NCBI GenBank assembly: GCA_963971305.1
Contig: OZ020305.1
Span: forward strand, 14,417,001 to 14,481,000
Origin: Arcuatula senhousia
Lineage: Eukaryota; Mollusca; Bivalvia; Mytilida; Mytilidae
Length of the DNA: 64,000 nt
Direction of reading: 5' to 3'
Shown piece by piece: positions 35,101 through 47,100 of this stretch (positions are counted from its first letter, which is position 1; the number at the start of each line of letters is the position of its first letter). The notes beneath the pieces are model-generated. The model was not told where the DNA came from, did not search any database, and worked only from the letters and a program-made list of their open reading frames with translations. Both the position numbers and the translations under genes were made by a program.

Positions 35101-38100
35101 ATTTGAAACAAATTGCCCAATTAATTCTGTCGACAACATTTTCATCAAAGTTTTTTTTGTCCTTTTGAAAAGAACTACCTGTATATACTTACAAACTTTA
35201 TCTAAATAAAACGAAGAGAAACATTCCTAAAAAAACAATTTAATTCCTTACATTCCGGCGGGAAGGAATTGACTTTATAAAAATAAGACTGAAAGTTTTT
35301 TTTGTTCTTGCGTGTGTGTGTGTGTGAGGTGGGTAGTAAAACCTATTTAGATTGTTTACATAACACATGTAGCACGACCCTTAAAGTTTCAAAAAAATAG
35401 TATGCATACTGTCTTATGTTTGTGTGCCAGTTGCACTTTGTTTGTTAGAAAATACAAAGATTGGGAACAAGTGTACATGACACAGATAACATCACAAGTG
35501 GAAATATAAAAATTACAATGGAAAGCCGCCAGCAGCCAATACTTATATCCAATTCATAACAAAAACAAATAGTCAGTGTCTCGTACAATGTAATATGAGC
35601 CTTGTATACCTTTTGCATATATGTAAATTGTTCTATAGTACTATATTGTATTTAACGATTGTATGCTTCTAGTTCATCTACTTCCTGAAAGTGAAACACT
35701 TGGGGTTTTATGACCTTTTGGTATTTTGCTCTTTTATATTGTACCATAAAGGGTAGCAGCAGCATGTTTACTTTCTGTTTGCCAAAAAAAATGTTTTTAT
35801 GCAATGCATTTATGTAAATAGTTCATGCAAAGCAGAACTCAACTAGACCTGTCAGAAAAAAGGAGATAGATGATCAGTTGATTTGCAAAAGGGAGGCATA
35901 GAGCTCAACATGCAAATATGAATCAAATTTAAAAACAATCCCTTGAGTGGAAACCTCGACAATTAGGTTACAAAAAACTTGTAATGAATGGACTCTGCAT
36001 TACTTTTACGAGCAGAGATATCACCAGTGTGCATAAGCCGACATACTGTTTGTATTCCAAACACAAGTTAAATAAAACGCGAATAGATAGATTTATGAGC
36101 TTTATTACATTATTTGTATCTATTTTGCTGTATTTTCGGTACAAGCTTCATCAGAGAAATTGGCAATAGTATAAAATTGTACGAAAGAGATTAGGGTTAG
36201 GCTGGTGTCTACAGTTTTCCCACATTTCTTATGTTTATTTAAAGTGCTACACCGTTATTTTTTTGGACCTTCCATAGAGTTCCAGTTTAAAAGATACTTA
36301 ATGTATAAATACCCTGAGGTACGGCAACGTCCTTTTTAAAACTTTGTATTCATTACAAAGCACAATTTTGCAAACGTCATTAAAATTATGTACAGGACAT
36401 TTTTCAATTATTGTAGTAGAATTTATGAATTGATATCATGAAGTCTCATATGAAAAATTAGTTCTTTCACCTCATCAGTAAAGAACATATTGTTCCCCGC
36501 GCGTCAAATTCACTGGTATATCATACTGGATGAATTATCATTCCTAGCTTTTTAGGAATTTTGAGTTAAACCGGTCATCACCTTGAGACTGCACACAATG
36601 TATAACATTTTCTTCAACAAAAACCGGTCTTATTTTTAGTTAATTCTGCATTTCATCGAGTTTACTCGCGCATCAGAAAATACAACATACAATTCCGCCA
36701 CGTCTTAAAAATGCCCTATCGATGGTACTGCGTGATTAGAAAAAAAACTTTTTAAATCTTTGAGATTGTTGCCATATGTGCATTGTATAAATACCCAGAG
36801 TTCCCTTTTCCCATTATAATAAATAAGAACATAACAAGTTTTACAACGATTAATGATAAGCTGCTTTATTCATCAGTTTTTTTTTGCAATGTCGTGTACG
36901 TTAACAGATCTAAATGTATACTAGGCAAAAAAAGAAACGTTACATTTATATTTTATTTGATATCTTTTTTATAACAAACGAAAAGTTGCAACTTCCATTG
37001 AATAAACGTATCTTTGGTCATACTGAAGAGACAAAAAACCAGTCTACCTTATTTCCAATCGAATTTTACATCTCCTTACAGTTTTACCTAGATATTGTAG
37101 AAAATCAAGTTTACAAAGCATTATCGTTCCTGAATAACCATTCATTTTGCATATCTGACAGAATTTCGATGAATTTAAATGAATTCAGTATTCAGGGATA
37201 CTTAAAAATCCGTAAAATTACAGAGATGGTAAATTTTGCAACTGCTTCCGGTGGGTTTTGGTTATTTCTGAAAACGTTGTTCAGTTAGATTAAAAATGAA
37301 AAAATGTTGATAATTAAAAATTTTCTGTTAAAATTTGAATCTTTGGTTTAAAAAGGGCGCGTCTTACTTAACTTTGTCAATTTTAGTCATAGTACAACTC
37401 ATTTACGCCAAAACGCCAAAGAAACGTTAATTAGAGGACGTCTTTTTGAACAATGACGTCAGCTTGGCGTGACCCCGTATGAACAGTGTTTATGAATATT
37501 CGATTGAAATTTTATCCATTAACACGAGTTCATGTTTTTGAACCATTTACGAAGCGATTACGAAGAAAAATAAAGCGGTAACGCCTGATCTAAAATCGCG
37601 TTGGTTATTGTAATCCTCCACTTCCGGTCTCACCATTTTTTGTACTACTACCTCTGACACGAGTCTCTGCGCTATGGATAGTTGTTCTTTAGTCCTTTGA
37701 ATGATTTATCACCTGTATTTTGGTCATTCCTGTTTCCAACACGAAAGTAGAGAATTCCTTCTAATTTTAACGTTAACGTAAAGGACCTGGTGTACAATTT
37801 TTCAATCTTTATGTTCGACCTTTTGTTAGCCGTGATATTTGCTACATTTAACGACCGCAATCACTAGCCTAATTGAATTTTTGTCACGTAAAATTTTAAA
37901 AGTTGCAAATTTGGTCAAATTAAAAAAAATGACGTAACGTCATTTTCAAATCCGCCTTAAATACGCAAATCTGACAGAAAAACCCGTTTATTTCCTAATC
38001 TTTGCATTAAAAATGAAAACAAAATATGTTTCGAAAAAATCTTAAAAGAAAACCAATGTAACGTTTCTTTTTTTGCCTAGTATATATATCGATATTTTGT

Positions 38101-41100
38101 TCGTGGGGAGCAACCTTTTTTGATGTACTTGTTCGTAAAATAAAGTTATTTTATTTTTCTCTTATTCTCTTATTTAAAGACAAATGCTACCTTCCAAAAG
38201 ACGTAGGACCTTGTGATAACACTGTTGACCGTTTCTACTACAATAAAGACACGGGGAAGTGTGAGGCATTTGTATATGGTGGATGTGAGGGTAACTCAAA
38301 CAACTTTCAAACCAAAGAGATGTGTAATAAGGAATGTAAACACGCAGGTAATGTGGTCTGAATAGCTTTGTACTTCGTCGAAAACATTATGTTTTCTTCC
38401 TTTCAATGTAAATGGATTAAATCGTCGGTACTATTTTTTTTTAAACCGACATATATTTATAAGGTTATGTTATATTAATGATACATATATTTCTGTATAA
38501 AGATATTTGTTACGTCCTAATTGTCATTTTCCAAATTTGTAAAAACCTGAAAAGCATAATTTTAAAATGAAAATGACAGTCGCTCGAAGGGATTTCTCAT
38601 TTGATGGGTTAAAACAAGTTAGTTCAGCCCAACTGTATACCTGATTTTAAAATCAAAATATTGTAAATATATAAATAAGAATAAGTCTTTGTTAAGACAA
38701 TTGAGAAAAATGTGTTCAAAATTGGCCTAAATTTCTTGTCATAGGTATTTCCATTTAAAAAAAAGAAATGAATTTGAAACAGGTTTTTAATTTGAGAACA
38801 CTTAGGAAAACGTTAAGATTTAATAATTTTGTAGCTATTAGACCTTTAGTCAAAAATTAAGTGCACTTTCAACATTTCAGTATGGCTTGCATCCGAGCTT
38901 TAAACTTTCACAAAAAATTGGGCTTTTTTTGTATTGACAAGTCTACTACAATGTTATGGAAAAGGACGGATTCTGTGTGCAAGACTATGCTTCCGGAAAT
39001 GATATAAATCACTCCTTTCCTTACTTTTGCGTAAAAGCAATGTTTTGATATATTTAGTTGTTCGTTATAAGCATTATTGTCAACCATAGAAGATAAAACG
39101 ATATTCATCAGATGACAAATATTCAATTTTCAAACGAGACAAATAAAGATACAATTCACGTAATTTTATGTTTGACTTCAATGGTGGGATGCTGCAAAGA
39201 GGCCTTATCGCGACCGTAACATTAAAATGCATAACAACACTTGATATAAAAGTATTTCTTTCTTTTGGTTCTTTCACCTATTATCTTTAACAACCTTCGA
39301 TGATTTAAGCTTGCTTGCTGCCTGTAGTTCCATCTGATATAAAAAAGATCAATGGGGTCTAGAAAATGTACACTACATTACCGATTGATTTTAAATAATT
39401 TAAAGATTATAGATATTTCGGACATTCGTATGTCCTTCATCATTACATGTATAATAAACCTCAATCAATGTTTTGAATGCTGTTACTGGCGAATTCGAGC
39501 GTTGTAATGCTGGAAGCTGTAGCAGCACCGCTAATTATTTTTAAAACAAAAAAGAAGTGTGATGAACGATGTGAACGTGCAGGTGGGTTGTAATTGGTTT
39601 TTAACAATAAATATACAGAAGAAAAATTATTAATAATTTTGTTTCCTTCTTTCATTATTTATAAAAGTACTAGTTCATGAAAGCAAATGACAATCGAGGT
39701 ATATTAAATCTTTATAATTGCATTGCATGTTGGTTTTGAAATGCTCATGCAGGTGTGTATTTTAAGAACAAACTCAAATTACACAAAATAATCAAGATAT
39801 AAATTGCACTATTAGTATATGTGCATGTAAAGTTCTATTAAGCTATGATCTTTAAACTGCTCTGACCTTAAGGTAATTTCGCAATACCTTGAGCCGTCTA
39901 TGTCATGGACAAGAGCAGTCAAGACCTGTCCGCCTCTTGATCTGCTCTATCGAGGCTTCAGTTAACTTTAGTTTACTAGATGATGGACCATGGTTAACTC
40001 AAGTTAATAAGAAAGGCAACCTAAATGACTGCACCTAAGATAAACTTTTTTACAGTTTATATCCGTCCCATGTGAATAAAATTTTCAATCATTTTAGATT
40101 TTCTATATCCCTTAAACATGCAAACGTATTTAAAAGACGTGAATTGCCATAAAAATATAAAGGGTTTGAATGCACCCGTCGATTTCTCTTGTTTATGCAT
40201 TTCTTCTTTCTTTTCCCTCCATGCATGTATAAATGATACTTTCATCGACAATTGAACTAGATCAAAATATGATTGTAATACTTTTTGTATTTATTATAAT
40301 AATTTATGCGATTTGTGCATTTTTGGACATATTTTGTTTGTCTTTTTATTCAAGCGAGATCAACATGTGTTCAAACAAATTTAAGCACGCTTTCCACGAC
40401 TGCGGTGTCTCGCGCGGACAGCCAATCAAATTTCTTGAAATTGAATATCACATCTTGCGGAGTGTGATACGCAAAATAGTCTCATCTCGCGAGAGCCCCT
40501 CTTACATGAGGGTCTTTAGGATACTTTTGGAAAAGTTTATTCTTTTAGTCTAAATTTTGTTTGAGCATTGTAAGCGGTAAATCACACCATTTAGGTTTTT
40601 TTGAGTTTACTGTTTTTAGGTTTATTTCTAGCTGTGCGAAGGGCAATGTTGGCAGCACCACAGAGAATCGCATAAATGAATAATCTGTAATTTATACCTT
40701 TTTATCTATTTCACCCTAACAGAAGCATTTTTTTTTTTGGGGGGGGGCAAGTTATTTATTCAAATCTATAGAGAAAGTGTCAGATGTTTTATGATAAAAC
40801 GATTTTCGTCAAAATACTACAAACAAACAAACTATTTTATTGTCAATCAAAGACGCCCGTTAAGGCAGAATAATTAACATTAATTTCATACATTGATTAC
40901 ATTGATTGAAGTGATTAATAAAATAAGTTGACAAATACATGAAAATATGAACTCAAACAGACAAAATTGTGTTTATTTATCTAACAAGCACAGGATACAG
41001 GACTTCAAAAAAATTATTATTGTTATTATTTATTATAATATATATATATTTTTTTTTTATAGTTTTTGCTATTGAACATTCTTCAAATATAATAAAATAT

Positions 41101-44100
41101 CAAGAATTACTATCTGTAACGCCACAGATAATTTCTTGTCTTAAAGTATTCATTTTGCTTATTAGCAAATAAAATTGATCAAGTACAAATTCGTCTTCTG
41201 CAGAAAGAAGCCATAATAATTTGGCACCCGTATCAAGAGATTTAATGTTTTGAAACCGGTTTTCTCTCTGATTTAATATATTCTGTTTAATAGTGTCTAA
41301 TTTAGGACATGTTAATAGAAAATGTTGCTCATCTTCTATTTCATTTAGATTGCAAAGTTTGCAGATTCTCTGAGATGCTGCTATATTTTTATAGCGTCCA
41401 CGCACTATTTCTAATTGGTGCGAGCTAATTCTAAAATTTATAATCGTACGCCTCTTTTCATAATTCCCCCAGTTTAAATAATTTTCAAATGTGAAGTTAT
41501 TCTTGAAAATCCTATATGTTCTAAGTTTGTTTCGCCTTTCTGGATTTTTATTGTCGTTAAATATATTTTCTCTCCATATTTTTTTTATATTTAAGATGTA
41601 TATGTTTATATACATATTTTTTTAAAACTAACTTTAAGATTTATTGCTACTTTTCTATCTATGCCAAAGAAATTGAAAATTTCGTCTACACATTTATACC
41701 AACATTTTTTCTTATTCTCATGTAACAAATCGACAAAACAGATATATAGTTTTTTTTTATCCCTGTTGTGTATACTTGTCTATCAGAGTTTTTAGTACAA
41801 ATATGTGATCGCTGGTAAGCTTACCTTTACAAAATCCAATTTGTTCAGGTGAGATAAGATTTATTTTTATATAAAAATTTTCAAGTCTAGTATTAAGTAT
41901 TTTAGTAAACAATTTACATATATTACTACCAATGGTGAGTCCTCTGTAGTTAGATGGATCATCTTTTGGTCCATTTTTGTGTATAGGGACTATAATCCCT
42001 TTTGCCCAAGATTTTGGAAAGTTTCCAGATGAAAGGATAGAATTAAAGAGTTTTTGTAAACCTGTTATTACATAACTTTGACTGTATTTTAACATTTCAT
42101 TTAATATGCAGTCAAAGCTGCTAGCTTTATTATTCTTTAAAGTTTTTATTGTTTCACTTATTTCTGAAATTGAGAAATTTTATTATCTAATTCTGAATAA
42201 ATTTTCTGATTTTCTAGAGCATGTAAATTATTTAAAAGTTCAGTGTTAATTTCATTTTTTCCATTTAGATCTTTGAAGTAATCAAACCATGTTTTGGTTG
42301 TTATACCTGTATCAGAAGTTTTATTACAATTATTGGCTAAATCATCTAAAAGAGACCAATATTTTTTGGGGTTATCTTCTAGCAATGTATCAAGCTGACT
42401 TATTGTTTCTCTTTGGTGTTCTTTTATTTTAGCTTTTCTAACTTTCCTGCAAGTTTTTAGAGTACTGAATAAAGCCCCTCTTACATGGGGGTCTTTAGGA
42501 TACTTTTGGAAAAGTTTATTCTTTTAGTCTAAATTTTGTTTGAGCATTGTAAGCGGTAAATCACACCATTTAGGTTTTTTTGAGTTTACTGTTTTTAGGT
42601 TTATTTCTAGCTGTGCGAAGGGCTATGTTGGCAGCACCACAGAGAATCGCATTTAAGTCGCTTACTATATTTTCTACATTATGTTCATAGTCTGTCAAAT
42701 TCAACTTTTTAATCTTATTTTGAAACTCAGGTGAGGATAAGGCTTCTTGGAATTTACATGTAGAATTTTCGCTCCATATATAGCGTTTTAGTAATGGATT
42801 ATTTTGTTCAGTTTGTTTGCTAATAGTACAATTTACTTGTAGCATAACTGATATCTGACTATGGTCAGAAAGTTCTGGTAAGAAGTTGTGTACAGATAAA
42901 AATATAACTTTACTTTAAAGAGACTCAGAGGTACTACAATAATCTACAACACTGCTTCCTCGATAATTATGACATGTAAATTTTCCGTTCAAATCGCCTG
43001 TACATCTTCCATTTAGAATTCGAAGCTCTGATTGTGTACAAATTTCATTAAATAATCTCCCCCTTGGCAGTACAGGGAAAAAAAGTGGTATATTATTACC
43101 ATCATCATATGCAATAAAATCAGAATCCTCACCGGTCCTTGAATTTAAATTCCCCATAAGTATTATGCTTCCTTTCTCTGAGTAATTAGCAATATCTTTT
43201 TCAATTAAGTCAAATATATCAGTATCTAAAGAATTTGTGTATGCAGAATTTTCTGGTGGGTTATATAAGTAACATAAATAAATATCTGATGGCATACCAA
43301 AAAATTGCTTACAAAGTTTAATCCAAATATAATCGTTATTTTTATGTTCTAAAAACTTTACTCTTAGTTTAATCTCTAATTTAACAAAAATAGAAATGCC
43401 TCCATATGTCTTATTTGTCTTTCTATTTTTAGGTCGAGTTAAGTGGAAGGGATGAAAATTTGGTAGAGAAAGGGATTCCTGAAATGGACAATGGGTTTCT
43501 TGAAGACATATAATATCTTTATCTCTAATTAAATTAATAAATCCTGGATCACTGTACTTGTTAAATCCCTTGATCTTATATCCATTGATATTCCAACAAG
43601 CAAGATGTAATGACTACATTTTGTCTTTGATTTTTTGCATGTGACATGTTAGAATATATGTTAGGTGGATGGGAGGGGAGATAGTTTTCATTGAACACTC
43701 ATAGATTCTGCGAAATCCGGTGCCTCTCTGCATTCAAAGTTTTGAAAAAAAACAGGACTCCTCTCGAACAAAAACTGGACAAGTTGTTCTGCTTCTCGGA
43801 AAAACAAATATTTCTATTTTAAAATCATCAACTTATGCCAGTTTATGAATTTTTATGATAGAATTATAATAAATTGAATTGTATGAGTACTTTTAAACCT
43901 CTTATTTTATTTGTTCTAACTTCAGCTTATAATTAAAGTATTTTTTTGTAAACAAACAGGTGAAAAAACCTGGACCTCTCGTAAAAAAACTGAACCATGC
44001 TTCTCGAAAAAAACAAGCCTGTCGCCGCACACAGGACCTACCGTGAATTTACCATGTTTAACACACAAGGGTTGATTATAGAGACACTATACAATGTACT

Positions 44101-47100
44101 GTTACATCTTTTATTAAGCAGTCATATGATCCGTGTACAATTAACTTATTTCATAGTTGCTTTCCACATGATCCATGCTATGATGATTTTAGTTTTTTAT
44201 GACCCTTACAGTTTATTTGAATGCATCTATCATTGTCTATTGTCTCGTATCATTCTTATCACGACCTTATTACGAGCAACGTATCATTGTTGCTTTAAGA
44301 ATACTATTCAGTTGGCGACATAAATTATTTGTTTTCAATTTAAAGTGCATCGTTTATTTTTTCAGTCCTATCTGATCATTCTTTTCCACTCCGATGAAAT
44401 AAATTAACAGACTCCGATGCACTTGACCCACATTTAATCGTACAAACACTGCGATATATCGGCTAAATTGAGTGAAGGGTGATCATGATACGCTGATTGG
44501 GATAAATGAAGAACTCTTGATGCTTGCTTTCGGCAACAGTGTTTATGGAAACTTTATATTTGACCACTGCTCTACTCATCTGCTCCTTTTACACAGTCAT
44601 GCTGTTAGACCTGGACGAACAAACAGAGCAACTATTTTTTCAAACGATTGTGCAAAACACTTTTTACCTCACCTGGACCGAAGGTCGTTGTGAGCTATTA
44701 CCACCACTTGGCGTCGTCTGTCGTCGTCAGTAAACAATTTTTCCAAAATCTTCTCCTCTGAAACCCCCCAGGCCAAATGTTACAAAACTTTGTAATGTTT
44801 CTTTACAAATTTGTCGTTCGGATTTTTGATTCGTCAAAAAACATGGCCGCCGTGGCTTAAAATAGAACATAGGGGTAAATTGCAGTTTTTTGCAAATAAC
44901 TCAAAGAGGGTAACAGATATCAAAATTCTGGCTGGGTAAAACTGATCAGCACCTTAAGATCTATCTGCCCAGAAATTTTCAAAAAGATCCAACAACCAAT
45001 GTAGGAGTTATTGCCCTTTTTCTTGATTTTTCAAAATCTTGAAAACTATACAAGATATTTCAAAAATTCAAACTGCATATAATTAAACACATCAAGATCT
45101 TCATTTCATGTAATTTGATCATAGCTGTAAGATCATTCCTTTAAGGGGTTATTGCCCTTAAAACCTCATAATTTACCATTTTTCATTACGTTTTCCCTGA
45201 ATTTCAAAGATTAACTTGTCTGACACCATAAGACCAACTGCATTTAAACTTGGTACTTGTTTAATAGCATATATGCTACAATTATATTGTTCGGATTTTT
45301 TATTCGTCAAAAAACATGGTCGTAATGGTTAAAAATATAACATAGGGTAAATTGTAGATTTTTGCTAATAACTCAAAAATGGTTAAGGATATCAATATTG
45401 TGCAAGAATCAAGAGTGATCAGCATATTAGGATCAACCTGTCCTGAAATTTTGAAAAAGATCCGACCGTTGATGTGAGAGTTATTGCCCGTTTTGTATTT
45501 TTTTTAAATTTTGCACTTATTTAGCCCTATATCTTGAAAGTTATACAAGATATTTCACAATATTTGATTCCATATGGTAAAGCACAATAATATCTACAAA
45601 ATATGTGTATCTGTGTAGTTCAGGTGAGCGATTCAGGCTCCTTGGAGCCTTTTGTTTATACTAACGATTATATATTAAAAGTGTTAATTCATCAAATCAA
45701 TTCCAAAGTGTTAAATTGTCAGTCAGAGTTATTTAGTATTTAATAATATAATTGTTTTATCTTTGCATCTTGGTTATATTAAATCACTATTATATTATAT
45801 GCATGTAGTGTGTTATTATATACATAATATTGCGTGGTATTTATCTTTAGAAAAAGATGTCCCTTATCATTGTACAAAAACTTAGAATTTTCAAATCAAA
45901 TAATGTTATTATGTTTTTTTAACTGTAAGGTTTTATTGTGGTATCAATATGGCTTCTGAAAAAATCCTTTAAGGATGCTCGCTAGTCTTGTTTTGGGATT
46001 TCTGTCATTTTTTCGGAATCCTCTGGTTTTTACCATCAAAATAGGGTTAAAATTTTTGCCCACGAACCCCCTATTTTCTTGTTATCAATGTCTTTAATAT
46101 GTCATAAATATGTTATAAACAAAGTTTTATCAAATTCTATATATTCTGTCATGGGTTTTAACAGCAAAATAGTACTAATGCTAAACCTATGAAAAAGTCA
46201 GAGAAAACCTGTTCCCGCCAAAACTTTAACATCAATAATCTTGAAAACGAAGTCACGAACCTATCAAATTTTTTTGCTTATTCTATACCTTTTACTATTA
46301 TCTTTTCTTTAAAGGCATCAAATCTGAAACTTATTTATTTTCAATAATAGTAGCGAACATCCTTAAATTTGAAGTTTTCTACATGTAATTTATCACAATC
46401 CAACTCAAACCACTGTTTAATATTATTGAACTATTATGACTACTGAATATGAATTTGTCAATTTGAGCTCTTATTTTGCATCTTCACAATTGAGATTTTA
46501 TAGGCTCTGTCAAGTTGTTAACCGGTGCTTAGGATCGAACCACTAACATTGGGAAATAAATTGAAAAAAAAACATACATAACTGGGTACAAATTAAGGAA
46601 AACACACAAAACATGTTTACACTAAACGTGTTACCAGAGTAAGCATATAAAATCAAAACATGTTATGAATTCAAACATTTTTCAAAACATATTTTGCCAA
46701 AACCCATGTTTAGACCCTTAACATGTCACCAAATGTTACATCTAAAATGTTTAGGCCCTAAACACATTTTTAACAGTGTATATGTAGGAGACGTTCAAGT
46801 CAAAATTTAAAATGGATGAAACAACGTTAAATTTATTTTAGGGAGACCGACCATTTCACTTGAAAGGGTACAATGTTTGTTATACGAAAGTAGTTAATCG
46901 TACAAGTTCCGGGCAGAATAAAATTTAGAGAAAAAAACTACATTTTTTCTAAAAACGGTTTCTAGTTAAAGATGTAAAACAGATATAAACGATAAAATTA
47001 TTTGTCTTTTCAGACCCACTGAAATGTCCAGAACCAGGATTTGGTATTTGTGTAGAAGCCTGTAAATCAGATACTGATTGTAAAGGACGGGAAAAATGTT

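Noticed and set aside
36655..36685. Another hammerhead ('cgagtttactcgcgcatcag')
   Set aside because: There is no CUGAUGA/GAAA pair in the right order on either strand; only superficial similarity.
36914..37288. 124-codon frame as a transposase
   Set aside because: It shows no DDE/DDD or helix-turn-helix pattern, and it begins within the terminal repeat.
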